Shown piece after piece: positions 50,591-63,974 of a DNA stretch of 64,000 bases. How positions within the stretch are numbered: position 1 is the first letter of the stretch; each line of letters begins with the position of its first letter. Made by a program: the position numbers and the translations under genes. The DNA is taken from assembly GCA_963855995.1 (NCBI GenBank), contig OY979716.1, positions 93,069,369-93,133,368 on the forward strand, read 5' to 3'. The notes under the pieces were generated by a model, which did no database searches, was not told where the DNA came from, and saw only the letters and a list, made by a program, of their open reading frames with translations. This stretch comes from Muricea muricata (Eukaryota; Cnidaria; Anthozoa; Malacalcyonacea; Plexauridae).

Positions 50591-50819
50591 GCATGTAATC
50601 ATTACCATTACGGTGGCCACGTCCAACTGTCGTGGTCGACGTCTAAATCTCGTCGATTTCTGGTCGAAAACGTAAATCGAATCAACGACATCGACGTCGA
50701 TACGACGTCCAACTGTAAGCAACAGCAATAACCGTGAAAAATGATGTTTAATTTATTTTTCATCCTTTTTATGCTGATGTCTTCTCTTCTGTCGTACAAG
50801 TTGGAATATCCTCTATATA

Positions 50820-51125
50820 CTACAAGCCGAGATACATGATCTTAAACGCCTTGCTCTTTTTTGGATTCTTTACACGTCGTCCGATAGATACTGCTGGAAA
50901 CCTTGTGTGCCAAACAGGGCAGCAATATTCTAGAGCACGCCTAATTAGCGATGTGTAAATATGTGGAACTGAAGTTGTTGAGATCATGAAACACCAGCTC
51001 CTCGTTGAAATTGTATTAGACCGCGGCCTTATTGATAATGCCACAACATAAATATACGCCATAACACAAACCGAGGCCTTGCAAGATTTGATATCTAGCA
51101 AAAACTGAATCCAATATTTTACGCT
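50820..51125 (-). pseudogene. LINE reverse-transcriptase tail fragment
   Basis: Encodes IYTSLIRRALEYCCPVWHT, a motif of CR1-like LINE C-termini, within an otherwise shifted frame. Paralogue of the fragment at 24950-25330. Confidence 0.6.
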
Positions 51126-51792
51126 ATTGCTATTCCTAAACAAAACACCTGTGGATGAGGTAGTCACTAGTTTAAATTTGTAAATGCGAAAAGAGGCTAA
51201 AGAATTTCACATGAAAAAGCAATACGATATCGATCAATGAACAGAAGTGAAAGGACTGTAGTTAAATCTTTTAAATAATTAATTTAGTTACTATTTTTTC
51301 TTCTTGCGCGATCTACTCCGGGACTAGGACGAACCAGTACACATGTACATAAAGTCACATTAAATTTGCACCATGCTTTTGCTAGGACATCAAAACTAAA
51401 CATTCAATACAAAAACTTTCTCTCAACAGGAACAATTTTTCCAGATCTTATGAAGTCGTAATTTTATTACTATATTCATTACATTTTGATACATTTCGCC
51501 AACTAATTTATTATAGAGAACGCAACACCAATATGTCTAATACACAAAAAATTGCAAATACATGGCACAAAATCACAAGTTGTTGAAAATAGGGTTGAAG
51601 AATGTTCAATGTTTTGAATGCTCAATATTGTTCAATGTTTTTAACAATATTTTCCAGCATTGTCACACCCGATGGATTCAGGCTCAACAACTTCTTCAGT
51701 ATTTTTAACAACATTGAACAATGTGGGCAGCACAACATTGTTCAATCCTAATAAATTTCTTACATGTTTGCATGGTGAATAACAAATTAAAA

Positions 51793-51951
51793 TATAATTT
51801 TGTGGAAACACCACGTAAGTTTACTATCGCAAAGCTTTAGATCCGTAAGCTCAGATCTTCTTCAGCATTATAATTGGCACTGATGGAGATCCGAGCTCAC
51901 GGATCGAGAGTTTTGTGATAGCAAACTTGCGTGGTGTTTCCACAAAATTAC
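51793..51951. repeat. Hairpin repeat downstream of copy 5
   Basis: Same inverted structure as 26144-26303, including the CTGAAGA / CGGATC core on the minus strand, with a few substitutions. Confidence 0.6.
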
Positions 51952-52025
51952 ATTTTAATTGTTCAATCTTATTTTCAACAACTTTCAACAACTTGTAATT
52001 TTTACGCCTGTTGGTTGTTTACTTT

Positions 52026-53352
52026 CTAACAGACCCCAAACACATGAACACAACGATATACGCCACCTGCTCCAAGGCACGGAGTGCTGAAACGGCAAAA
52101 TAGGAATTGGTCTATTTATCAATAGCGACGCCATCTTGAATCGTGATGCATTGTGGTCTATCCAGGGTAAGAGCCACCATGTAAATGCCGCTATCGTTAG
52201 AGGAATACGCCGTAAAGGAAAGGTATTGCGATGAATGTTTCTTAGTTACAATGGGGGATATGTCAATCAATATTCTAAGCACTTTATGCCATCAGTGTTC
52301 CCATATGGGATAATGGATTTTAAATAACAAATTTCATTCGGATTTATTCATCCTCCTAGGGTTTCCCTTGTTCTATAAGTTACCCTGAGCATTTGTCTGT
52401 TATTTACAATAATAAAAATAACGGTTCTCTCCCATATATTTTATTTATAGCGGTTTAAAACACTTAAATTATCCTGGATGGACCACAATGCATTGCGATA
52501 TGGTCAAAATTCAAGATGGCGTCGCTATTGTTGAAAAACTCAATTACATTTATTTATTTAATTTCATGGAAAATTTGCATAATTTGTTGCTGAAAGAAAT
52601 AGAAAAAAAAATTACCAGTAAGATCCTGGAGGGCAGCCTTTAAAACGGCAGTCACGAGGAACATTACGTGGATACACTGGTTCATCTTCCTGTTGGAGAA
52701 AAATGTTCAGATATAATAAAAATGTTAAAAACTCAATTTTCTCATAAAAAAATTAAAGGTCTGATTCGAAAAATCATCAATGACAGTCATACAAGACTGG
52801 ATTTACAAAGTGGTTGCCACGTTCGAGACATTAGCACAAAAAACACAAAATTATAGAGATAAAGGGCAAGAGATTATACAGGTCAAAAAACCATAGATAA
52901 AACCGATGTGCCTAGAGGTAGCGAGGGGGCGTTTAAACAAGCTGAAGAAGGGTGCCATAAAAGTACAGCAAACTATAACCAGGCACAATTCATCAACTAA
53001 CAGCTGTCTCAGAATGCAGGATTTAATCGTTTATGAGACTCTCCTCTGATCTATTAAAATAGGTGCATCAAGAACAAAGCAGAGCCACAAAAGAGCGTCC
53101 AAAATTATGCGTAGTTTAATCGCAACCGTGCTCACTACCCACGCCTACTTGTTGTAATTTTTATGTAACATACCGTCCAACGGGAACTTAATTTTTTTGA
53201 AATATTGCCTTATAGAGTGAAATGTGAATATCACAAAGTAAACGTTTAAAAAGTGGCTACTAAGAGTGTCCTTATACCTCAGAGTTGCTAGGTTCCAGCA
53301 TCACCGAAGATATCAGCAATGTTATCATCACTGCCATCAATAAAGCTCTCAT
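52026..53352 (-). CDS. Secreted six-cysteine peptide, copy 5 (type B)
   Basis: Exon 1 (5'UTR, about 53980-53919) ends CAC|GTATGT. Exon 2 (53353-53278; ATG at 53352) encodes MRALLMAVMITLLISSVML then EPSNSE, one residue different from copy 2. Exon 3 (52689-52616) has the EDEPVYPRNV linker and DCRFKGC. Exon 4 (52086-52026) encodes CTPC at the junction, then CLGAGGVYRC and a last Cys before the stop. Exon 3 ends TG|gtaatt, completed by C. Total 69 residues; cysteine spacing x4, x5, x2, x8, x6. Introns and UTRs are nearly identical to copy 2, yet exon 4 shares few residues besides the cysteines. Intron 3 contains a 411-bp MITE. Confidence 0.78.
52120..52530. mobile_element. 411-bp MITE in intron 3 of copy 5
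   Basis: Inverted ends CAATAGCGACGCCATCTTGAAT and complement continue through ATGCATTGTGGTC and TCCAGG. Copy 2 has uninterrupted intron sequence at this point, so the element arrived after the duplication. Target duplication not resolved. Confidence 0.75.
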
Positions 53353-54005
53353 TCTGCATTAAAAATAGAAATATCATGAAACTATTAAAAACACAAGAAA
53401 TAATCATTTGAAGTTTGGTTTATCTTATTAGGAGCCTTCGCCGAAAAATCCAAAAGAAAATGAAAGTTAAGGACAATATAATTTTCTTTAATATATGAAC
53501 TTTCAAAGTCAATCACGCGTGTCTTGGTTACCATATATTAAATGCGTTAGAGATTTGTCAACCATTTGTGTTTTCTTTACAAAGTGAGGAAGTCATTCAA
53601 CGTGCAATAACTCAAAATTTTCTACACTGCCTTCGGCCCAGGTGGCCTCGTGCAATATAGGAAATTTTTCGTTTATTGTATGTTCAGCTCGTCCGCGTAT
53701 TTATAAGCAAAAAACTCACAGTAAAAAAAACTTGCTAACTCTTGATTTATAAAAGATTTAAAGTATTCATGAAAATAAATCTAACAGTTCACAGCCTTAG
53801 AGGTAGCATAAAGCATGACTTTTGAACGTACACATGCGTCGTGAAGATAACTAGGAGCATATATATTCATGGCACGAAAAAATAAACACAACATACTCGA
53901 GAATACAAAACTACATACGTGATTGCAAGAATGATCTTCATGATAAGAAATGATTTCTTGTTTGATGGTCAACTCCACACTGACATATAGAAATGGTTAC
54001 GCACA

Positions 54006-54012
54006 TTCTATA
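54006..54012 (-). promoter_or_regulatory. TATA box of copy 5
   Basis: TATAGAA, identical context to copy 2. Confidence 0.55.
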
Positions 54013-57000
54013 ACCACCCGCTTTGCATCAATATAATAATGTTTGACGTCAATTGGCAACCAATCAAGTTGTCATCGACTATTAAATATAAGATGATTGA
54101 TACGAGGAGGGATGGAAGAGCGTTTGTCCAAGCACGAACATAAGCCCTCAACAAAATTAACTCTCTTTTTTAGAGGCACTCAATAAATTTGCGATCCTTG
54201 AAATAGATGTATAATATAAGAGCACAGGTCGTTACATAAGTGCATTTTCTGTGGTATCGCCAAATTTCGCACACCTAATGTTCAACAAATTAAAGTTGTT
54301 TGAATATTGTCGCTAAAATTATCCAATAAACTTCCATGACAAAACGGGCAACAAGACTTACATGCTCTGCGTGCATTTTTGCATGAAAATGCAAGATGCT
54401 TTAAAGCTTTCTAGAGTGATTTTTTTAAGTAGATGTTTCACACTTTTTGTTTGACAAAAACTCTGCATATAAACATTGCGTTGATAGCATGCGTTTTGGC
54501 ACGCCAAAGTAAATTTCTGGTAACACAGGGCCAATACTTTTCTCTGAGCATAATATGAAAAATGTGTTTTAAGATTTTTTGCTTTTGAATTTCTTTTTTC
54601 TAAACAACAAAAACTCGTTTTGTCTAAATTTACTAAAAAAATAAGCATATATTTCTTGGTAGGGCCAGTCCCCTACAATTTAAGTCGTCATCATGTAACC
54701 AATTCAGCCTCTTCATCGTCAATTAATCGTCAATTCATCTTCTTCTAAGTCATCGTTAATTGAGGTGGCATACCAGAAAAGAAAACATTTTTCTGATTTA
54801 AGCTCAATTCAAGTTAACATTTGCATGATGCTCCACAAACGTTAAAAATTGTTTTAGTTTTGTGTTGTTGTCATAGTAACCGATATTTGCTTTACACAAG
54901 GAAGAAAAATATAAATGACCTAAAAAGTGATTGCTGCACAAGGAATCATGATATTAATGCCAAATATTCATGAATTTGTAAACCACAAAAATCTCTTTGC
55001 TGTGAACTAGGATCTTTTTATTCCATTTCATGCCAGGGCTATTGGATCACAGCAACTAGACAACTAAAATTGCAATAGCTTTACAAAACTTAAGCCGAAT
55101 TTAATTCTTCTACTTCATTGCATCGGCAAATTCTGTACTATATGTTCTAGAAATTTGAAAATCAAAGCATCAATATTAATATTTATTGAGATATCCTTTG
55201 AGGCAGGTGCAAAATTAATATTTTATTTACTTGAGAAAAACGTCTTAATGCTTTTTTGCATATATTAAAATTTACATGAAACAAAATAATAGAACAATGA
55301 AAGCAGAAGAATGATCCAATCGCGCATTGTTTTTTGCTTGGATTAAAACCACAGATTTACCCTGTGAAGAAGCATACTGAATATCTCCGTTTTCCATGTA
55401 TTTAAAAAAATAAATTTGTGGGATTATTAGCGGTTTAAATTTAAAGTCATGGCGGCCATATTCGAGGTATAACACAAAAGAATATGCTATTAGTTCCATT
55501 GCTGGATCCAGTCGGCGTGTGTGGCTGAAATTGTCTGCGCGTCCCGGGAGATTGATTGCAAACCAAGAATAACCCCTTAAGCTAGACAATCATTCGGCTT
55601 TCTTCCAATTTCCATTGAGGCCTTACACTCATCATTCCCTCTGCGTAAGGTGATTATAATTCCCAAGGGAAATGTTGGATTGCCAGGTGACGGTCGTTAT
55701 TCTTGGAAGGGATATCGCAACTAAATTCCATTCTAAAAAGAAAGTTCTTTTAAAAATATTAGCATCTTTTTTTATCAAATGATACTCCTAAAGAGAGTTT
55801 TCATGCTTTTATACTGCATTACGTCAATTGTTTCTAAGAATGATGATGATAAAAGTGCTCTGAAGTAGTACAAGATATTAATGTAGGCCACGCTATAGCT
55901 TATTTAGAACCATTCTTCAAGACTCCCCAAATTTATTAGTAATTCATAGAGTCAAAGCAAAGAAAATCACACCCACGAATCAGATTGGATACCCACTTAA
56001 TTAGCATAGAATTTTACGATTTTATTATATTTACCGTTTACTCCATCGTTTTTGCTTCGATTGGAAAGTTATGTCAAACACACGAGATAGTGAATTATCG
56101 CCTATCCAAGCACCTCAAATTTTGTCAAATATACTTCGCTGCGCGTGGTATTTTAAAAAGTGGTCTGTCACTCGTGCTTGACATAATTATTAGACTAAAA
56201 CGTGATTTGTGTTAATCTGACACACTGTAGACAACAACACAAAATTCGTTGTCTTGAGCGGAATTTGAGCACCCATATCCTCGGATTTCTTGACCGTCAC
56301 TTTACATACTGTGCAAACCATGTTATTACTTTTATAAGATATTTACTCAAAGGTAAAGTATTCAAAATGAGATGCGCTATTCATTAAAACTTATACGAAG
56401 ATTAAGAGAAAATTGTGAGAAGATCTTTGCGATGCTGCTATTTGATACCATTCACATGACTGAAAACTTATGAGTCTGTTCCATATTTGAGGTGGACCAC
56501 GCCATTTGTTTCAAAATATGATAACATGATAGGACGTCATTGCAACTGGAAACGACATTATTATCCAAAAATAGCAGAAGGAACAACAGGAGAATGCTTT
56601 AATAAGAAAAAAAGAAATTGGTGACATAATCGGAGGAATTCCCATAAAATCTATGGAACGGTGGAAAAGTGGGATTCTAGACTTCTGGGGCTGGTTGTAC
56701 GAAAGATAGATAAAGGTATCCACTGGATTGCGACTTTTTCAAACGTCCTAAAATTATTGATTTACTGGAATGTCAAATCTAGTGCTTAGCATTTTAAAGT
56801 TAAAGGAGCAACATATTAGTTGGCTAAAGTATATTCAGTTTTATTGCATTTACAAGCATTTTTAAGATGGAATAAAAAATAACTATTCAGTGGATAGCAC
56901 TATCGATCTTTGGTACAAACCACCCCTTAAATCCATGGGAAGTATTAGGCGTTTGAAGAAGAACTGGTCGTAAATTACAATGGTCAACTTGTCTCAAAAT

Positions 57001-57740
57001 TTAGAGAAAGTCCCTTTTGCCATATGTTTTCAAAACTAGCAATGACTCCTACTAAGCAATAATAATTCTAAAAGTACCTCCACTGGTGTCATGGAATAAA
57101 CGCTTGGTACTAGATTGAGGTAAAATGCGTGAAAGCACAACCGACGGAATTTTCTCCTTTTCACAGGCAGTCAAAATCAGCCTGATAAAGCTTGCTAGTA
57201 GCATGTAGGGGTTAGATTATTGATATTCAAAATTCCGTTGTGCTTTCATGCGCATTGATGGTCAATCCATTTTCAAACGTTTCTGGCATGACGAGTGGAG
57301 GTATTTTTGAATCATTATTGCTTACCATGAATCCATCATAGCTAGTTTTGATGTCTGGCAAAGCAGAATATCTTAAAACGTTGACACACGTTGAGCATGG
57401 TATTATGCGGCCAGTACTCCTTCAAACGACTAACGACATCCTATCCTGTTTATCATATTTTTAAAAGTAATAGCGTGGTCTACCTTGAATATGGATCAAC
57501 CCTACAATTTTTCAGTGACATGACTACAGTCAAATATCAACATTGCAAAGATGTACTCACAGCTGTCAACTTTGCTATAATGTTCGCAAATTTTACTGAA
57601 TAACACTGCTCATGTTGAATACGTACTGCATAAATGCCTTATAAAACTAATACGATGGTTCGCACTGTATTGAACCAACTGGGATTGATGTAGCTAGTCT
57701 ATAGCATTTTAAGTGCACCGGAAATATTTCCGTAAGGACT
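54013..57740. other. Duplicated intergenic DNA without a recognised gene
   Basis: Counterpart of 27960-31930. Short open frames differ between the two units in frame and length and are not supported as genes. Confidence 0.45.
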
Positions 57741-57767
57741 TATTATCCTTAGAGATCCAGAACTAAT

Positions 57768-57852
57768 TCATTACAGTCAACACCAACATCTCCACTGCCC
57801 AGGCAATATTTGTGCTGAATACAGTTGGAGATACACTGCCACGATTTTCAAC
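57768..57852 (-). pseudogene. Scrap of a further peptide-gene copy
   Basis: 57769-57799 matches the sequence just after the stop codon of copies 1 and 6 (cattacagtcaacaccaacat). The next 50 bp match intron 2 of copy 6 (61441-61495). The join removes exons 3 and 4, so this is a deleted remnant. Confidence 0.6.
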
Positions 57853-60580
57853 GCACTTTAACTTTAATCATTTTCTATTTTTCTCCAATCTTTGGAAGGA
57901 CTTCAGCAATTTAAGCTATTTGGTGCACAAATCTAACCAAATTTCTTTCCGTTGATGGTTTTATTGTTTGCTTTAAAAATTGAAAAATCGCGTCGCGTTG
58001 GCAAATCGCGTCCGGTCTGTGTGAGATTTTAAATGCAACAGAGCTTTCACATTTCCATATACTTTAGGTAAAATTATCTAACGTTATTCTAGTTCATATT
58101 TATTGATTAAGTAGAGGGTAGCTCAAAGCTGTTGTGGAAACAAACAATAATTATTTTGAAGGCCTGTTTGGAAATTATAAGACCAATGTTAGAATATGCA
58201 ATAACAGTGTGGCAGGCTATGTAATCACCGAGCTTGAGGTGTTTACAAAAAATAATCAACAAAACTTAACTTAATTACTGATATTATACAAATTGTATAA
58301 TATATTTTTAACAATTTAAGATGATTTAGACCTAGATTCGGTTAATCAGTATTGCACTTAAGTAGCAATCTCCAAGAAAGTCTAATACACCTAATATTAT
58401 TAATTCAAAATGAGAAAAAATTGCTGTTAAGCGGATGTTTCAGCAGATTTGATGTCACCCGATTTTCGGTAACATTAATACGTGACTCAATAAAGAATCA
58501 AGCATGTCACGGTTAATCCTTTTCCCGACGAGTCATGGCCTATATTTTCCTCTTCACAACTGTTTCCTCTTAGCCGTTTCTTTCGTTTTCTTTTTTCTTT
58601 CCAATAACAACAAAATATCGTTTTGGATTTGTCGGACTTAATAAAATGTTTGTAATAAATTAAATACTTAAAATTAGTGTACAAAAGCACGTGTAAACAA
58701 GCACGTTGCTTTTCTGGGATCTGATTTTGTCGGAGATGAAAATCAAGATTCAATTGCAATCGTCAACAAACAATCAAGTGCACGGGAATAGGTGCCTTCC
58801 AATTCCCATCACAAAATCCAGTAAATTGCAGGCTAGCTGGGTTTTTGGGACGTCCGACAAGCATAACTGTTACCAATTCTGTCAGATTCTCGGATTGCCT
58901 TGCATCAAAATATCTGGCATTCACTAAAGAAAGAAGAGACCTTCTTCATCGTTATAGACATATTATACATTAGTGGATTGTTTAATTATGTTTTTTTCTC
59001 TTTCAACTGTATGCATTGCTTGATGATCTTTTTAACTTCAATTTATCGTTTCTTGACCACTGAGGAACCCGTATGCATAAAGGTGATAGAGTAATTGTTT
59101 AATAAATTTTATTTAATGTATTGAAATTGCTATGTTGTGTGTCAAAGCATACTAGCTCCGTAATAAACCAATATGTATAAATGATGTAGCTACTCATGCG
59201 AATATTTAAATGCATAAGATTTAGCATACTTGTGTTTAGTGGCTTCTTCTTTCTACCGTAAACTTAGTTAGTTCGAAGTAAAACCCCCAAAGATGCAATA
59301 TTGCTTGTCAAGAGTGAAGATGTCAAACTGTTTCTTTAGTGTCTCGTGAGTTCCTAGAGAGCTGTTTTGGTGATAAATTCCGAAGTGAAAAGTTAGATTG
59401 CCATGTGATTTTCGACATTTTAAGGGGTATTGTACTCAAAACAGCAGAGTAAGAAAGTTCTTTTGTAAAATATTGGCCACAGTTTTTATAAAGATATACA
59501 TGATCAACATCCTGTTTTTTTACCCTTTAAATGCTATTTTATATATTAGTAAAAATTACTAATGAAGCTTGAGTCTCCAATGCTAGATAAAATCAAAAAA
59601 ATATTCTAAATTGTTTATAGAAAAGTTATGGAAATCGAATCAATATGAGCCAATATTAAATAATTGTACTCGTTTCACTGCAACTCATTGAACTTGTACC
59701 AAAGAAAGTGTTTCCATATCAGGCAAATATAAATATTACACCACTTCACATTCATGACATAAATAAAGATATGGCTTTATAATTATGCAAAATCCTTATC
59801 ACCTGATGTACTCTTAAGTTTTCAAGTGCCAGCATTTATAAAGTCCACGTATCAAGTGGCTCTTTCATGGACATTTACATTTAATGGGTCATAAAAATTA
59901 TTAATTATATTGTCTCTCTACATTATGATATACTGTGTAATTTCCAGCAAGTTTTAAATAAATGTTCTGTCATTGTCCGTCCTCATGCACGAGCTTTTGG
60001 TCTGTTAAAAATGAAAAACTTCCCACGTATTATGGTGACCAACGCCGTGAGCTGCAATTATATTTTTACTTCATAGAGCAATTCCTATTTCAGAAAGTTA
60101 AATATATAAGTTTCTTTGAGACAAATTTCCAATTCTACATCAAGCAATCTATGATTTTGCTATCTAAAACCATTCGGTTTTTTAAATTTGATTGTTGTTG
60201 TCTATCACCTCGCCTGTTTTTTAATACCCATATTTTGATGCTTTTTACCGTCTTATATATTCCTTCAATGCGATTTCATTTTCATTTTAATGTACTCGCT
60301 GCTCTCTTTGGTTGCATATTTTGACATTTTTTAAATTATTTTTTACATTAAACATTTTTTTGATTAAAATTATGACGAAATTATTCAGCTAGACCTTTGT
60401 TATCAGCAGTGCATCCATGCAATTTCAGCAACTCGGCTGTGCAATTGCTGTAGGTACGTCATGACGAAAACAAGTCCCCCACCAAACGGCGGATTTATAC
60501 ATTAATTGATGCCATTGACCCGGCTCATTTTTGAACTCGATATATAGTTTTTACCCTTCTCTGGCTTTTGAAAAAAAATT
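57853..60580. other. No gene recognised; 3' flank of copy 6
   Basis: AT-rich. 59195-60560 is related to 48650-49860. The open frame 59962-60324 (120 codons) lies within this repeat-related DNA and lacks a domain. Confidence 0.4.
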
Positions 60581-60754
60581 ATTGTTAAACTAAATAATTG
60601 ATCGAATAAAGTTTTCATCATGGCTGATCTACTTCCGGTCTGTAACGAGGCGGTTAACATCGCATGTACTTAAAATCAATTTAAATTTGTAGCATACTTT
60701 TGTTGTGACATTCAAACTGATCAATAAAAAAGATGTGGATCGATGGCTCAACAT

Positions 60755-60760
60755 TTTATT
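60755..60760 (-). terminator. Polyadenylation signal of copy 6
   Basis: AATAAA about 112 nt after the stop codon; conserved in copy 1. Confidence 0.5.
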
Positions 60761-60871
60761 AACTAAATTTTTTTGTTAAAATTAAGCCTGTTTTCATTGA
60801 CTAAATTATGCTCATTACAGTCAACACCAACATGTCCACCGCGTAGAAGATTTCTGATACGTCGTGCACTT

Positions 60872-61888
60872 CTAACACTCCGCCCTGATGTCAATACATA
60901 TGTATACGATAGTGGGAGTTGGTCCATTTGGGCCTTGTAGACACGCAGCACTGAAAGGACAAGGGTTCAACGGTAACATTGATTTGCTATTTTACTTTTA
61001 ATATAGATACGTATTTCATAGATATTCGACATCATTTAAAACTGCATTCTAAAACTGTTTACAAAAACAATCAGAAAAAAATGGCCTACCACTTTAGTCC
61101 TGGACCGCAGGGTCTTGTACGGCAGTCAGGAGGAGCTGTAGTACTTGGATAATAACCTCTTGCAAACACTGGTTTCTTCTCCTGCAGATAAAAGTTGTGA
61201 TAGGAACTTGAAGTTTTCTACAAAAACTTCACATTTTTTCTGTCACGACAGTCTGTTAGGATGCAATGCAAAATTAGTGGTCTGATCTGTAAAATTAGCT
61301 AGCTCTACAGGCATAGAAATATAAGCGGCGGAATGTATTTAGATAGAAAGCGGGTGGGTTTATTGTCTATATATGAACATAAACACATAATAAGCACCCG
61401 CAAAAAATTATATACAAGGAAATCCACAACAAGGTACTCGCCCAGACAATATTTGTTATAAAAACCGTTGAAGATGCACTGCCACAGTTTCAATGTTTTT
61501 TTGTTAAATGTAACATATTAGCTTTTCAAATTTTCATTTTCATAATTTCCATGCATATTCAACTATGACTGAGATTTTCACGCAAAACATTTAAAGCACA
61601 AGGAATTATGAACAACATTCAAGTGTGCAACTGAAACTGCAACAATGCATCATATATAAAATTTTATCATACAGATAATCAATATTGCCTGGATCTTATA
61701 AATCAATACACGGATCGTAAAATGAGTGCGCCACGAAAAATACTGTTAAGAGTTTCAGAATCGCTAACTTTGTTTTTTCGTCATTTCTGTTAGTTTACAT
61801 TGGGGTCTCGTACCTCAGAGTTGATAGGTTTCGATATCACCAAACTTATCAGCATTGCAATTACCAATGTCGCCAATAAAGCTCTCAT
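60872..61888 (-). CDS. Secreted six-cysteine peptide, copy 6 (type C)
   Basis: Exon 1 (5'UTR, about 62285-62225) ends CAT|GTAAGT. Exon 2 (61889-61814; ATG at 61888) encodes MRALLATLVIAMLISLVIS then KPINSE. Exon 3 (61181-61090) follows CTGCAG and carries the linker with PVFARGYYPS and DCRTRPC. Exon 4 (60950-60872) follows TTTCAG and encodes AACLQGPNGPTPTIVYIC and a final Cys. The split codon TG|T gives Cys. Total 81 residues; cysteine spacing x4, x5, x2, x14, x6, as in copy 1. The mature parts of copies 1 and 6 are clearly more alike than either is to copies 2 and 5. Confidence 0.78.
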
Positions 61889-62222
61889 TCTGTATCAATA
61901 ATGCAATTAGCTAGTACTTTAAAATAATCATTAATAATACAAGAATAATTGACAGAATAATATGTTATGGTCTCCACCGAACAAGCAGTTTTCGGCATGC
62001 AGCTTAGCAAATTAAAACACAAAATGAATGTGAATAACCGTATATGTTTTCTTTGAGTGATATTTATCAAAAATAATGGATAACATTAGCATATATACAT
62101 AAAAATGACTCTGCAAATAGTCTCGGATCCCACACGGTAAACCCATACTGAAAAAGGAACAGATGCACGTATTCAAAATTTAAAAAAAACATACTGCGAT
62201 ATACATGCAGGCAGAACAACTT
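61610..62222. repeat. Duplication segment C, second unit
   Basis: Matches 34885-36110 without the Harbinger insertion. Confidence 0.8.
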
Positions 62223-62311
62223 ACATGAATGCAAGGATAATCTTTTTGAGAATAAATGATTTCTTGTTTGATTGTGAACTCCAAACTGATATTAGAAAGT
62301 GGTTACGCGGA

Positions 62312-62318
62312 TTATAAA
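62312..62318 (-). promoter_or_regulatory. TATA box of copy 6
   Basis: TTTTATAATC on the minus strand upstream of exon 1. Only about 55 bp remain between it and the LTR of the BEL element at 62370. Confidence 0.5.
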
Positions 62319-62589
62319 ACCTTCCTTATTGTATCAATATGGTAATGTTTGACGTCAATCGGTACGTAATGTCGGAGACTGATATAAAGTGGACTATGCA
62401 TGTATGACCATATTAGGAACTTTAATTGATTGACATTCCAACACAAACATGTGAGAAATCTATTCTGAGAGTGAGCGAGAGTGATATTGTGACATTATTT
62501 GTATCCTTTATTATTTGATCTTGAAATAAATATTTCCGAAAATTAAATGATCTGCAGTCCCCTATTGCAAAGGGCAATTTGCAAAAACG

Positions 62590-62607
62590 TGGCACCTATC
62601 CGATGGG
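62590..62607 (+). promoter_or_regulatory. Primer-binding site of the second BEL element
   Basis: TGGCACCTATCCGATGGG; shares TGGCACCT and the GGGATTT that follows with the site at 9541-9558. Confidence 0.6.
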
Positions 62608-62649
62608 ATTTAAATTAAAGCGAGAAATGACAACACAAAAGACAGCGCT

Positions 62650-63974
62650 TGAGATCAAAACGAAACAACTGCAGATCACAGCGAAACGTCGACGAATATT
62701 CTAGAAAAAGGCGATAAAGAGAGCATTGAAGGGCACCAGGCAACGTTGAGAACGATCATCAGCGATGTAGAAAAGTTACGCCTAGACGTCGAAGTCAAGA
62801 AATTAGCGGCCGAAGAAGACACAAGCGAGTGGGAAAACGATGTAAACGGGAAAGTTGTACTGGCAGACGAGAGCGTACGGCGAAATGCATTGGAACGAGA
62901 TACGGTTTGAGGTAGAATTACACGAAGTAAAACTTAAACAGCAAGCAGAACTAGATAATATTAACCACAAATGTCAAATCTAACGCCGACTGAGCAAGAT
63001 GGTGAGAATATGCTTGGATTTCGAGCCAAATTACCAAGGTTAATTATTTCTAAGTTCAACGGCGAGTACACGGACTGGATCAGATTTTGGGTACAATTTT
63101 AAGAGAACATAGATCAAACATCAATTGCCCCATTCTCAAAGTTTCCCTATTTGAGAGAATTACCTGGCGAGAAAGTCAAGCATACAATAGAAGCCTTGCC
63201 ATTTACACCGGAAGGCTACAACAGAGCGAAGAGCATTTTACTCGACAAATATGGCAAACGTTCGGAAATTGCGAAAATCCACATTAGAGAAATTTTAGAC
63301 TTGCCCACCATCTCCAGCACCAACATCAAGAAAATCCACGAATTCGCAGAGAAATTGAGCTATAACGTTGAAGCTCTAAAAACTATGAAAAAACTCGAAC
63401 AGGTCAACGGAGCGATGTCGATGACAATCGACAAACTGCCTACAATTCGAGGGGACCTGGTACGAGTAGACCCCGAATAGGAGAATTGAGATTTCTGCAA
63501 GCTTGTTGAAGCCCTCAAGCAATGGACTAAGCGAAACCCCCAGGACGATGCACATGGGGGGGGGGGAAATCCGCCCAGAAGAGAAACATCCCGTTTCACA
63601 TCTCACGGGGTATGAAATCCAGGGGTTGCATTTATTGTGATTCTAGTGAGCATAAAGCGAATGATTGTTCGAAGGTGACGTTCGTGTCAGAGCGCAAACA
63701 AATATTGACCAAACGAAGGCTATGCTTTAATTGTGCATGCGGAAATCACAAGGCGTCAGAGTGTGCTAGCAAAATAGCTTGCAAAAAGTGTGGTAAACGC
63801 CATCACACGTCGACTTGTGATACCGACGAAAAGCCCAACAACCGCGATGTTGCTATGACGAGCGGTGAGAAGAGCGAAGGAATTTTCCCGATCGTAGTTG
63901 TTGAAGTGAACGGCGTACGGTGGAGGGCCTTAATTGTTCAGGATCAGGGAGCTCGTACGCGTCGGCCAAATTAA
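62650..63974 (+). pseudogene. BEL/Pao gag fragment with stops
   Basis: DUF1759-type gag (FNGEYTDWIRFW at 63055-63090; YLRELPGEKVKHTIEALPF at 63145-63205) is interrupted by TAA near 63100 and TAG at 63478. After a G10 run (63556-63565) and a further frame change the zinc-knuckle region follows (63612-63850: CIYCDSSEHKANDC, CFNCACGNHKASEC, CKKCGKRHHTSTC). The start of the protease region (VNGVRWRALI) is shifted before its DTG motif. Not functional. Confidence 0.8.

Noticed and set aside
57391..57603. 70-codon plus-strand frame
   Set aside because: Disrupted in the first-unit counterpart near 31600-31810; no recognisable domain.
60763..60951. Similar open frames at 60763-60951 and 17780-17998
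   Set aside because: They overlap exon 4 of copies 6 and 1 in another frame. Conservation of the Cys frame and the acceptor sites favours the spliced reading.
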